From G963666705 sp963666705 (GTDB taxonomy: Bacteria; Pseudomonadota; Alphaproteobacteria; CADEGL01): a stretch of 64,000 nt of DNA. Position numbers and translations under genes: made by a program. Below, in pieces: positions 1-8,141 of this stretch. Below the pieces are notes generated by a model that did not search any database, was not told where the DNA came from, and saw nothing but the letters and a program-made list of their open reading frames with translations. Where the stretch lies: contig CAXXKO010000001.1 in the NCBI GenBank assembly GCA_963666705.2, positions 186,001 through 250,000 of the forward strand, given 5' to 3'. Each line of letters starts with the position of its first letter. The stretch's first letter is position 1.

Positions 1-354
1 CGCGGCTGCGACCTGATCCAACCGGGTGTGCGCTGCTGCGACGTCGCCACGGCGCTCAACGAGATCTACAGCGAGCACGGGCTCCTCGACTACCGCACCA
101 TCGGCTACGGGCATTCCTTCGGTGTGGTCGGCCCCTATTATGGGCGCGAGGCCGACCTCGAGTTCCGCGAGGATATCGAGACCGTGCTGGCGCCCGGCAT
201 GGTGGTCTCCATGGAGCCCATGATCACCATCCCCGAGGGCGAGCCAGGTGCGGGCGGCTACCGCGAGCATGATATCCTCGTGGTCACCGAGGCGGGGTCC
301 GAGAACATCACCAACTTCCCCGTCGGCCCCGAGCACAACATCATAGGCGCGTGA
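1..354 (+). CDS. M24 family (Xaa-Pro type) peptidase, C-terminal part
   Basis: The reading frame is open from the first base, so the gene starts outside the window and only about 117 C-terminal residues are seen. They carry the pita-bread fold signature of M24 metallopeptidases: a GYGHSFG histidine loop, the SMEPMI glutamate segment and a C-terminal GYREHDILVV strand followed by TEAGSENITNFP. The last canonical metal ligand, usually Glu in a R-x-E-D context, reads REHD here. The protein may therefore belong to the ectoine-hydrolase or creatinase-like branch rather than the true aminopeptidases. Two more M24 genes lie in the window (17431-18591 and 34672-35843). Substrate unknown. Confidence 0.8.
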   Translation, partial: RGCDLIQPGVRCCDVATALNEIYSEHGLLDYRTIGYGHSFGVVGPYYGREADLEFREDIETVLAPGMVVSMEPMITIPEGEPGAGGYREHDILVVTEAGSENITNFPVGPEHNIIGA

Positions 355-438
355 TACGGGCGGTTGGATAAGGGCTGGAGACGTGAACAGGACCGGCCCA
401 GCGTCGAGTTGAGGCCGAACCAATCGCAAGGAGGACAC

Positions 439-1095
439 ATGACAATCGACATCGCCGCGGCGGACGCGCTGCTCACCACCACGCGGGGCGTGCGCAGGCG
501 CCTCGACTTCGACAAGCCCGTCGATCCGAAGGTCTTGCGGGACTGCATCAGAATCGCCCTGCAGGCGCCGGTGGGCTCGCCCGCCTGGCCGCGGCACTTC
601 ATCGTCGTGACCGACGCGGCCAAGAGGAAGGGCGTCGCCGACCTCTACCGCAAGGCCTGCCTCCCCTATATCGACTCGCGGGAGGCGTTGGCCGACAGCC
701 TCAAGGACGAGGCGGAGGCCACGATGGTGCGCCGCAACCTCGCCCTCGCGCGCACCCAGGCCGAAACCATCAAGCGCAACCCGGCGCTCGTCATCCTCGC
801 GATCGAGGGGCGCGTCGAAGACGGGGCACTCTTCGATCAGGCCTCGATCTACGGCTCCCTCCTGCCGGCGGCGTGGTCGCTGATGCTCGCCTTGCGGGCG
901 CGCGGCCTCGGCTCGTGCTGGACCACACTGCACCTCAAATATGAGCGCGAGACGGCCGCGTACCTCGGCATACCCCCCAACTACAGCCAGGGCGTGCTCC
1001 TCCCGATCGCCCATTTCGTCGGCACCGGGTTCAAGCCGGCCAAGCGCCTGCCGGTCGAAGAGCAGATCCACTGGAACGGGTGGGGGCAACACTAG
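439..1095 (+). CDS. Nitroreductase family protein
   Basis: A 218-residue protein of the FMN-dependent nitroreductase fold, which reduces nitro, quinone or related substrates with NAD(P)H in the cytoplasm. The N-terminal TTTRGVRRRLDF segment matches the phosphate-binding Arg motif of the family. The segment RARGLGSCWTTLHLKYE and the C-terminal GTGFKPAKRLP also fit. An upstream in-frame ATG exists at 364, but the ATG at 439 follows an AAGGAGGAC ribosome site and is preferred. The TAG stop is part of a CTAG tetranucleotide that is the left flank of the inserted element at 1096-1357, so the insertion did not change the protein. Substrate cannot be told from sequence. Confidence 0.88.
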   Translation: MTIDIAAADALLTTTRGVRRRLDFDKPVDPKVLRDCIRIALQAPVGSPAWPRHFIVVTDAAKRKGVADLYRKACLPYIDSREALADSLKDEAEATMVRRNLALARTQAETIKRNPALVILAIEGRVEDGALFDQASIYGSLLPAAWSLMLALRARGLGSCWTTLHLKYERETAAYLGIPPNYSQGVLLPIAHFVGTGFKPAKRLPVEEQIHWNGWGQH

Positions 1096-1357
1096 CACCC
1101 ACTTTCATAATCCCGTGTACCATACGATCGCTTTTCCCGTCTCCTCGGTAGGAGGGGGCGTGCGGGCGATGCCGGGGCATCGTCCAGCGTCCTCGACGCC
1201 CCGAGGGGGCGGGAAAAGCGACCCGTAGGGCGGCGCCCCGAGGCCCCCGGACGTCGTCGCGCGCCGCTTGTGATGCCCCGGCATCACGGCGCGCCACGCT
1301 CCTAGCCGGGAACCTCGAGGCGCCGTCGTATGGCACACGGAATTATGAAAGTGGGTA
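1096..1357. mobile_element. Non-autonomous hairpin element, family A, copy 1
   Basis: A 262-bp non-coding element flanked on both sides by CTAG (1092-1095 and 1358-1361), read as a 4-bp target duplication. The ends are inverted repeats (left CACCCACTTTCATAATCCCG, right complementary to TACCCACTTTCATAATTCCG). Inside are two long arms. Arm 1 pairs 1128-1148 with 1201-1221 and has an inner palindrome at 1167-1182. Arm 2 pairs 1232-1250 with 1306-1324 and has an inner palindrome at 1271-1286. It encodes no transposase. A second copy lies inverted at 7810-8071, and family B at 17170-17430 shares the arm and loop plan. The YTAR-type CTAG target and the TIRs suggest mobilisation by an IS5-like transposase; that is inference. 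Confidence 0.85.
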
Positions 1358-1364
1358 CTAGGGA

Positions 1365-2265
1365 TCAAAGGGTGAGCCGGCCCTCCATGACTTGAACGGC
1401 GGCGCCGCCGACGCGAACCGCGAGCCCGCCGTCCTCGCCCGCCAGGCACTCGACGAACACCTCCCCGTCGCGTCCCATCTCGGTGCCCTGCTCGGCACGG
1501 TAGGCCGGGTGCGGCCCGCCGAGGAGGCCGTGGCGGGAAATGTAGGCGCCGATGCAGCCGTTGGCGGAGCCGGTCACCGGGTCTTCCGGCACGCCCTGTC
1601 CAGGCGCGAAGGCTCGCACCTTCACCGAGCACCCGTCGGCGAAGGCGTCGAGGGAGATGGGGCTGATACCGATCGCGTCGAGCCCCCGGCAGACCATCTC
1701 GATCGAGCCGAGGTCGGGCTCGAGGGCGGCTAGGACTTCCCGGTCCCGTAACACCGCCATCAGCCACGGCACGCCGGTCGAGACGACCTCGAAAGGGTGA
1801 TCGAGGATATCGGCCGCCCTCGCACCCGAGCATGCGGGCAACCGCTGCCGCATCGAGGTCGGTGCCGCGATACTCGGGCGCGCCCTGGGTCATGATGAGC
1901 TCGCGGGCCTCGCCCTCCCCGGCCACCTCCACCGGGACGATACCGATGCCACACTGTTGGCGCAGGATGGGCGGCGCGCCGCTGGGCGCCGCGATCCCCC
2001 GGCCGAGCACGGCGAAGGCGGCCGCGACGGTGGGGTGCCCGGCGAAGGGCAGCTCGCTCCGAGGCGTGAAGATGCGGGCGTGGTAATCGGCTCCCGCCTC
2101 GCTCGGGCGCAGAATGAACACCGTCTCGGAGAGGTTCATCTCGGCCGCGATGCGCTGCATCGCCTCGGTCGGTATATCGTCGGCCTCGAACACCACGGCG
2201 CAGGGGTTGCCCTTGTAGCGCTCGCGCGCGAACGCATCGACCTGCCAGAATTCCTTCACCGCCAT
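1365..2265 (-). pseudogene. PhzF-family isomerase/epimerase, frameshifted
   Basis: PhzF-like proteins are about 280-300 residue cofactor-independent isomerases with two similar halves. The N-terminal half runs from an ATG at 2265, preceded by GGAGGTGG, and includes the NLSETVFI segment with the conserved Glu and the FTPRSELPFAGHP motif. The C-terminal half, with PVTGSANG, is in another frame from about 1840 down to the stop at 1365. One extra G in the run at 1817-1819 explains the shift: removing it gives a continuous 299-residue product. The gene converges on nitroreductase, and the family A element sits between the two stops. Either a young pseudogene or a homopolymer error in the consensus. 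Confidence 0.85.
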
Positions 2266-2325
2266 CGATCCACCTCCCCTCCCGTCTCGGGCACCCATGC
2301 GCCCGCCAGTCACCCAAGAGACTAA

Positions 2326-2544
2326 CACGGCATCGAGGCCGCGGCCCGACAGTGGGGCCCGCGCCGGCGCGGCCCGCTGGTCGGCGGCGAAGCACCGCTC
2401 GTCGCCGATTGCAGCCGGTATCCCGAGACCGGCGTGCGCGTCCGCCTCGGCCACACCGAGACCCACGAGGGACTCGAAGAGGCACTCACGGGTCTGTCGA
2501 GGTCCCTCGATACCGCCGATGGCCTCGGGCTCTCCCTCGTTTGA
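2326..2544 (+). pseudogene. Remnant of a possible aminotransferase-like gene
   Basis: The 345-bp gap between the PhzF gene and the CmcJ gene holds an open stretch after a TAA. Its translation looks like the end of a real protein: ADCSRYPETGVRVRLGHT followed by ETHEGLEEALTGLSRSL. This resembles the final strand and helix of PLP-dependent class V aminotransferases, but the match is from memory and weak. It has no start codon or ribosome site. I read it as a decayed 3' gene fragment. Nothing else is visible in the gap apart from the start region of the CmcJ gene. Confidence 0.3.
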
Positions 2545-2611
2545 GCCTTCGACCCACCGGTCTTGTGGGATACTCTGGCCCGAAACGAAATCTTGGTGGG
2601 CGGAGGCGGAG

Positions 2612-3457
2612 ATGACCGAGCTTGCGAGCACGGCGGAGGGCGCGGCGCGACAGACGCCGGGCGCCGTCGAGGGCGTCCTCTACTACATCGTCGATACGGG
2701 CATCCGGCCGGTCGTTTACGTCACGCCGCCAGGCCAGGCCCCGAAAAACATGGGAACTTACGCGCACCACCCGATGTCGATCCAAGACGGCCGGCCCCTT
2801 GCCGCCGGATTTTCGTTGGACGTCGAAGGGATCGCATTTCTCGAGCACGACACGGCCGTCGAGGACTTCTACGACGACGCGGAGGTCGAGGCGGTTTATT
2901 ACCCGGAGATCGAGCGCCTCCTCGTGGCCACCATGAGCGCCGAGAAGGCCCTCGTCTTCGACCACCAGACGCGCCACGGCGGCGACGCGGCGGCGCGCCC
3001 CGGCATCGACGGCCCCGTCCACGTCGCCCATAACGATTACACGGAGCTCTCGGCGCCCAAGCGCCTGCGCAAGATGCTCGACGAGGCCGAGGCGGAGGCG
3101 CGCGTCGATCGCCGCTTCGCCATCGTCAACGTGTGGCGGCCGATCCGGGGACCGATAGAAGCGACGCCCCTCGCCGTTTGCGACGCCCGAAGCCTCGAGC
3201 CAGGGGACTTCCTGCCCACCGACCTCGTCTACGAGGATTGGACCGGCGAGGTCTACCGGGTCACCCACAGGCCCGATCACCGCTGGTACTACTTCCCGGA
3301 CATGGAGCGGGGCGAGGCGCTGATCTTCAAGGGTTACGATTCCCTGACCGACGGGACGGCGCGCTTCGCGCCCCACACGGCGTTCGACGACCCGACGAGC
3401 CCGCCGGACGCGGCCCCGCGCGAGAGCATCGAGGCCCGGGCGCTGGTCTTCTTCTAG
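2612..3457 (+). CDS. CmcJ/NvfI family oxidoreductase, paralogue 1
   Basis: A 281-residue protein of the CmcJ/NvfI (AsaB, GA4-desaturase-like) family of putative Fe(II)/2-oxoglutarate-type oxygenases found next to secondary-metabolite genes. Family hallmarks are all present: AVYYPEIERLL, HNDYTE with a metal-ligand-type His, IVNVWRPI, DLVYEDWTGEVYR, HRWYYFPDMERGEALIFKGY, and the C-terminal FAPHTAFDDPTSP with PRESIEARALVF. The ATG at 2612 follows a GGAGGCGGAG ribosome site. It ends in TTCTTCTAG. The broken paralogue at 6948-7809 ends in the same bases but carries a family A insertion at the CTAG, so this gene preserves the empty site. An FAD oxidase gene follows after 44 bp, probably in one transcript. 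Substrate unknown. Confidence 0.82.
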   Translation: MTELASTAEGAARQTPGAVEGVLYYIVDTGIRPVVYVTPPGQAPKNMGTYAHHPMSIQDGRPLAAGFSLDVEGIAFLEHDTAVEDFYDDAEVEAVYYPEIERLLVATMSAEKALVFDHQTRHGGDAAARPGIDGPVHVAHNDYTELSAPKRLRKMLDEAEAEARVDRRFAIVNVWRPIRGPIEATPLAVCDARSLEPGDFLPTDLVYEDWTGEVYRVTHRPDHRWYYFPDMERGEALIFKGYDSLTDGTARFAPHTAFDDPTSPPDAAPRESIEARALVFF

Positions 3458-3501
3458 GTCGCACCGCACTGGCCAGCACCCAAGGGGGAGGACGCCGCGC
3501 A

Positions 3502-4806
3502 ATGGCTGAATCGATCCTCGCGCCCGATTTCAAGCCTACGCCCTACTGGTGGGAGGCCATGGCCCCCGCCCCGACTCCCGAGGAAGAGCCGGCCCTGCCC
3601 CAGGCGGCCGACGTGGCCATCATCGGCGCCGGCTTCACGGGCGTCTCGGCCGCCCTCACCCTGGCCCGCGCGGGTCGCAGGGTGGTCGCACTCGACGCCT
3701 TGCCGCCGGGGAGAGGGGCGAGCTCGCGCAACGCGGGCCTCGTCACCAAGTTCCTCCATACGGGCCTCGAGCGTTACGCGCGCAAGATCGGGCGGGAGCG
3801 CCTGACCCGCTATCTGCGCGAGACGGGCGACGCCTTCGACTACCTCGCCGGCCTCATCGAGGGCGAGCAGATCGAGTGCCACTTCGTGCGCTGCGGCCGC
3901 TTCGTCGCCGCGCCGACCGGGGCCCGCCTCGAGAGCCTGGTCGCCGAGCTCGGCCTCCTGCGGGCCCTGGCCGGGACCGAGGGGGAGGTGCTGCGAGGCG
4001 ACGAGCTACGCCGCGAGATCGGCACCGATTACTTCCGCGGCGGCATCGTGCTCGAGGGCACGGGCGCGCTCCACCCCGGGCTCTGCATAGAGGGCCTGGC
4101 CGAAAGGGCGCGGAACGCGGGCGCCCACATCGCGGGCCACGCCGCCGTCACGGCGATCGTGCGGGATGGAGAGGGGTTCGCGTTAAAGACCGCCCGCGGC
4201 CAGGTCCGGGCGCGGGACGTGGTCCTCGCCACCAACGGCTATACCGGGCCGCTCACCCCCCATTTCCGGCGCCGTATCGTGCCCGTCCAAGCCAGCATGA
4301 TGGCCACCGAGCGGATCGATCCCGCGCTCCTGAAGCGCGTCATGCCGAGTGGGCGCACCTACGTCGACAATGCCCGCGTCTGGCGCTACTGGCGGGCGGC
4401 GCCCGACGATAGCCGCTTCATGTTCGGTGCCCTGCCCGGCTACGAGATTTCCGACCCGCGGCGCCTGGCCGCGGCCCAGCACCGCGAGATGACGGCTGTC
4501 TTTCCCGAGCTGGCGACCACGCGCATCAGTCATTGCTGGAGCGGTCGGGTGGCCTTGAGCTTCGACCACATGCCGCACCTGGGCGTGCATGAAGGGGTGC
4601 ACTACGCCCTCGCCATGAACGGCACGGGCGTGCCGCTCGGCACCTGGCTCGGCCACAAGATCGCGCTCAGGCTCCTTGGTGATAAGGATGCCGCGACCGC
4701 CTATGACGACCTCCCGTTCGAGACCCGGCCGACCTATGGCGGCAAGCCGTGGTTCCTGCCCGCGCTGGTGCGGGGAAACCGCGCCCTCGATCGGCTGGGC
4801 CTGTGA
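3502..4806 (+). CDS. FAD-dependent amine/amino-acid oxidase (DadA/PuuB type)
   Basis: A 434-residue flavoprotein of the DAO superfamily. The N-terminal Rossmann motif VAIIGAGFTGVSAA is at about residues 38-51. It is followed by the RGASSRNAGLVTKFLHTG segment typical of gamma-glutamylputrescine oxidase-like enzymes, and near the end NGTGVPLGTWLGHKIA closes the FAD site. Such enzymes oxidise secondary amines or D-amino acids to imines with release of peroxide. The ATG at 3502 has an AAGGGGGAGG ribosome site; the longer open frame upstream overlaps the CmcJ gene and is rejected. Tight spacing to the CmcJ gene suggests cotranscription. Confidence 0.85.
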   Translation: MAESILAPDFKPTPYWWEAMAPAPTPEEEPALPQAADVAIIGAGFTGVSAALTLARAGRRVVALDALPPGRGASSRNAGLVTKFLHTGLERYARKIGRERLTRYLRETGDAFDYLAGLIEGEQIECHFVRCGRFVAAPTGARLESLVAELGLLRALAGTEGEVLRGDELRREIGTDYFRGGIVLEGTGALHPGLCIEGLAERARNAGAHIAGHAAVTAIVRDGEGFALKTARGQVRARDVVLATNGYTGPLTPHFRRRIVPVQASMMATERIDPALLKRVMPSGRTYVDNARVWRYWRAAPDDSRFMFGALPGYEISDPRRLAAAQHREMTAVFPELATTRISHCWSGRVALSFDHMPHLGVHEGVHYALAMNGTGVPLGTWLGHKIALRLLGDKDAATAYDDLPFETRPTYGGKPWFLPALVRGNRALDRLGL

Positions 4807-4956
4807 GGCTGCGGCTGGCGATCGCCCACGGGCGTGACACGGCCATTTCGACAATCCATATTCGGCCCGGCGATTCGAAGGGGATCGGTGCATGACCGGG
4901 AACGGGGCGGCCTAACCCACAATCAACGCCGATCAGCAGCCAAGGAGGAGTGAACC

Positions 4957-5793
4957 ATGCCGACCGATGGATTCTCGTATGAAGGCAAGAAGACGATCGT
5001 GACCGGAGCCGGGCGCGGCATCGGGCGCGCCATCGCCCTCTCCTTCGCCCAGCGTGGCGGCGACGTGGCGCTTGCCGCGCGCAGCAAGGACGAGCTCGAA
5101 GCCGTGGCGGCGGAGATCGAGGGGATGGGCCGCAAGGCCTGGGTCCTCCCCACGGACATGAGCGACCTAGACCAGGGGCTCGGCATGATCGAGAAGGCTC
5201 ATGAGGCCATGGGCGGGATCGACGTGCTGGTCAACAATGCGGGCGGCCTCCCCGATGTCGAGGGCGCCGCCGGGATGCTCGACGCGGCGACGCCGGAAGC
5301 CTTCGAGGCGATTTACCGCCTCAACGTCCAGGTGCCCTTCTTCGTCAGCATGCGGACGGCGGAGCACATGGCAAAGAGTGGCGGCGGTGCCATCCTCAAC
5401 ATAGTCTCGATCGACGGCATCTCGCCCGCCCCCGGCGAGGGGCTCTACGGCTCGGCCAAGGCGGCGCTCGTCAGTCTCACCCAGACCCTGGCCATCGAGC
5501 TCGGCCGCCACAATATCCGCGTCAACGGCGTCGCGCCCGCGCTGATCGATACCCAGCTCGTGGCACCCTACCTGGTGAAGGAGGGATCCCGCGCCCAGCG
5601 CGCCTCAATGTACCCCATCAACCGGATCGGATTGCCCGAGGACATTGCCGGCGCCGCCGTCTACCTCTGCTCCGACGCGGCGGGCTGGACCTCGGGCCAG
5701 ACCCTGGCCGTCTCGGGTGGGCAGCAAGCGGCGACCGATGTGACCTGGTACCTGCGCGCGACCAACCCGGTGCCCGAGGGGTTCGAGATCTGA
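4957..5793 (+). CDS. Short-chain dehydrogenase/reductase
   Basis: A 278-residue classical SDR. It has the cofactor motif TGAGRGIG near residue 18, the NNAGG structural motif, a catalytic Ser in NIVSIDGIS and a catalytic Tyr-Lys in YGSAK, then the usual IRVNGVAPALIDT and a C-terminal TSGQTLAVSGGQ. These enzymes oxidise or reduce hydroxyl/keto groups with NAD(P). An AAGGAGGAG ribosome site precedes the ATG. The 150-bp gap before it contains no gene and probably holds its promoter. The convergent desaturase ends 10 bp downstream. Substrate not identifiable. Confidence 0.9.
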   Translation: MPTDGFSYEGKKTIVTGAGRGIGRAIALSFAQRGGDVALAARSKDELEAVAAEIEGMGRKAWVLPTDMSDLDQGLGMIEKAHEAMGGIDVLVNNAGGLPDVEGAAGMLDAATPEAFEAIYRLNVQVPFFVSMRTAEHMAKSGGGAILNIVSIDGISPAPGEGLYGSAKAALVSLTQTLAIELGRHNIRVNGVAPALIDTQLVAPYLVKEGSRAQRASMYPINRIGLPEDIAGAAVYLCSDAAGWTSGQTLAVSGGQQAATDVTWYLRATNPVPEGFEI

Positions 5794-5803
5794 CGGCGCG
5801 CCG

Positions 5804-6781
5804 TTACTCCGCCGCCACGGTCGCCGCGTGGCGGAATTCGGCGTCGGCCACGATATCGTGCTCGGTCCGGCCGCTCAGCAGGGCGCCGAGGAAATCCCGG
5901 TGGCAGCGCAGGTAGCCGACCTCGGGCAAGGGGTGGGGGTAGGTCGCCGTCACCTCGGCGTGGAGCCGGGGGAGGTTATGGAACGGCACCGCCGGGAAGG
6001 TGTGATGGACCGTGTGGTAGGTCATGTTCCAATGCACCCAGCGCATGAAGGCGTTGGTCCTGAATGTGCGGGTGTTGAGGAGGGTGTTGGGCTCGTGGCT
6101 GAGCCCGGTATGCTCGGCCATGCCCTGGAACCAGTAGAACCATTTCGTGGCCACCATGGGGCCGATCCAGAACATCACCGCCCACCAGGACTGGAACCAA
6201 AGGGACGCGGCTGCGATCACCACGTAACCGACCACGTGCCAGCGGGCGGCGAGGATGACCAGGCGGCGCTGCCGGTCGTTGAGGAAATAATCGGGCGCGT
6301 CGCCGGTGGCCTGGCGCAGGATCGATGCGAAGTGGCCATAGAAGTAGGGAATGCCCGTGAACATCCACAGGTACGACCACGGTGAGGTGAAGGGCTTGCG
6401 CTTGTAGAGCTCGGGGTCTTTCTCCCAGTCTTGCGTGTTGGCGTGGTGCGCGAAGTGGTTCCACTTGTCGTAGTCGCTCGGGTAGATGACGAGGAAGCCG
6501 AAGAGGCGCCCGACCCATTCGTTGAGCCAGCGGCTCTTGAACGCCGTGCCGTGGTAGCATTCGTGCTCGCCGGCGTAGAGCTGGTTGATCAACATCCCCA
6601 GCAGGACGAAGAACGGCACGCCCCACCAGGTGCCCCAGGTGTAGGCGAGCATCACCGCGGTCGTGGCGACGGCGCCCACGTGGCTCGCCGCCTGGGCGAG
6701 GCCACGGGCGTCCGAGCGCCGCGAGAGCTCGCGCAGCCGCCTGGGCGCGATCACGCCCTTTACGCCAATAAATCCTTCCAT
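5804..6781 (-). CDS. Membrane fatty acid desaturase
   Basis: A 325-residue integral membrane di-iron desaturase of the DesA/FA_desaturase type, which inserts a double bond into fatty acyl or sphingolipid chains. The three histidine boxes are visible: HECYH at residues 73-77, HFAHH at 109-113, and HTVHHTFPAVPFH near the C-terminus. An extra HTGLSHEPN segment lies before the third box. Hydrophobic stretches at about 35-70, 90-100 and 170-220 would span the inner membrane. An upstream ATG gives ten more residues, but the ATG at 6781 sits just after GAGGAGAGG and is preferred. Confidence 0.87.
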   Translation of the reverse strand: MEGFIGVKGVIAPRRLRELSRRSDARGLAQAASHVGAVATTAVMLAYTWGTWWGVPFFVLLGMLINQLYAGEHECYHGTAFKSRWLNEWVGRLFGFLVIYPSDYDKWNHFAHHANTQDWEKDPELYKRKPFTSPWSYLWMFTGIPYFYGHFASILRQATGDAPDYFLNDRQRRLVILAARWHVVGYVVIAAASLWFQSWWAVMFWIGPMVATKWFYWFQGMAEHTGLSHEPNTLLNTRTFRTNAFMRWVHWNMTYHTVHHTFPAVPFHNLPRLHAEVTATYPHPLPEVGYLRCHRDFLGALLSGRTEHDIVADAEFRHAATVAAE

Positions 6782-6947
6782 CGGCCTCTCCTCGGAATGG
6801 CGAGTCAGCACTATGCCTCAAATCCCGGCGTCTGTTTAGCCCCAACGAGCCACCCGCTCGCGGGAGGGGGGTGAAATTGCCTTGTCCGAACATAATTATA
6901 ATCGGGTAAGCTTACGGCGAATGCGACAAACGGAGGCGAGTCACGCG

Positions 6948-7809
6948 ATGACCATTCATGTGACGCAGACAGCCGACGCCACGCGGCCGCCCCTCGCGAC
7001 GGTCGAGGGCGAGATGAAGTTCACGGTCGACACCGGCGTGAAGCCGGTGACCCACATCACCCCACCGGGCGAAGAGCCGATCCGGAACTATCGACGCGCC
7101 GTCCACGCCGTCAATATCAATAACGGCCGGCAATATCAATAACGGCCGGCCGATCGCCGATACCCTCTCGCTGGAGCGCGAGGGGATTGCGTTCCGCGAA
7201 TACGCGACGGCCGTCACGGACTTCTACGACGACGAAGAGGTCGAGGCCGTCTATTACCCGGAGATGGAACGCCTGGTGATGGCGGTCACGGGGGCCTCGA
7301 AGGTCCTGGTCTTCGACCACACGAGGCGCGTGGAAGGCGACGACCCGCGCGACGGCCACCGCAGGCCCGTGCGCGGCGCACACAACGACTACACCGAAAA
7401 AAGTGGGCCGCAGCGCGTGCGCGACTTGGTGCCGGCGGCGGAGGCCGAGCAGCGCCTCGGCGCCCGTTTCGCCATCGTCAACGTCTGGCGGCCGATCTCG
7501 GGTCCGGTGCGAGCCGCCCCCCTGGCCGTGTGCGACGCCCAAAGCCTCGCCCCCGGCGATCTGGTAGCCACGGACCTCGTCTATTCCGACCGGGTGGGCG
7601 AGGTTTACGGCGCCGCCTACGGGACCCATCAGCGCTGGTACTATTTCCCCGACATGGAGCGAGACGAGGTGATACTGATCAAGGGCTACGATTCGGAGAC
7701 CGACGGACGGGCGCGGTTCGCCCCCCATACTGCCTTCGATGATCCGACGAGCCCACCGGACGCGCCGGCACGCGAGAGCATCGAGATCCGCACCCTCGCC
7801 TTCTTCTAG
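6948..7809 (+). pseudogene. CmcJ/NvfI family oxidoreductase, paralogue 2, broken
   Basis: Paralogue of the gene at 2612-3457. It starts at an ATG after CGGAGGCGAG and contains FYDDEEVEAVYYPEMERL, HNDYTE, VNVWRPI, HQRWYYFPDMERDE and FAPHTAFDDPTSPPD. A perfect 19-bp tandem duplication (7112-7130 repeated at 7131-7149) shifts the frame, so translation from the start ends within a few codons after it. Removing one copy restores a 280-residue protein, one shorter than the intact paralogue. A family A element is inserted directly after the CTAG that contains the stop. Confidence 0.88.
7112..7149 (+). repeat. Perfect 19-bp tandem duplication
   Basis: The unit CAATATCAATAACGGCCGG occurs twice without a spacer or mismatch inside the second CmcJ-type gene. 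Because 19 is not a multiple of 3, it is the inactivating lesion of that gene. It looks like replication slippage and is recent, since the two copies are identical. Confidence 0.95.
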
Positions 7810-8071
7810 TACCCACTTTCATAATTCCGTGTGCCATACGACGGCGCCTCGAGGTTCCCGGCTAGGAGCGTGGCGCGCCGTGATGCCGGGGCATCACAAG
7901 CGGCGCGCGACGACGTCCGGGGGCCTCGGGGCGCCGCCCTACGGGTCGCTTTTCCCGCCCCCTCGGGGCGTCGAGGACGCTGGACGATGCCCCGGCATCG
8001 CCGGCGCGCCCCCTCCTGCCGAGGAGACGGGAAAAGCGATCGTATGGAACACGGAATTATGAAAGTGGGTA
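7810..8071. mobile_element. Non-autonomous hairpin element, family A, copy 2
   Basis: 262 bp, flanked by CTAG at 7806-7809 and 8072-8075. It is close to the exact reverse complement of copy 1 at 1096-1357: the terminal 60 bp of this copy match copy 1 without a mismatch, and small differences occur near the other end. The same two hairpin arms and inner GATGCC/GGCATC palindromes are present. The left CTAG contains the stop codon of the broken CmcJ paralogue. The near identity of the two copies indicates recent movement. Confidence 0.88.
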
Positions 8072-8141
8072 CTAGTCTTGATGGATTAGGCAAGGTCCAG
8101 CCCGCCTCACGCCGCGGTCGCACGAAGTTCGACGGCTTCGC

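Noticed and set aside
2297..2611. N-terminal extension of the first CmcJ-type gene
   Set aside because: The translation is Arg/Ser-rich and unlike the family. The ATG at 2612 has a ribosome site and matches the start of the paralogue.
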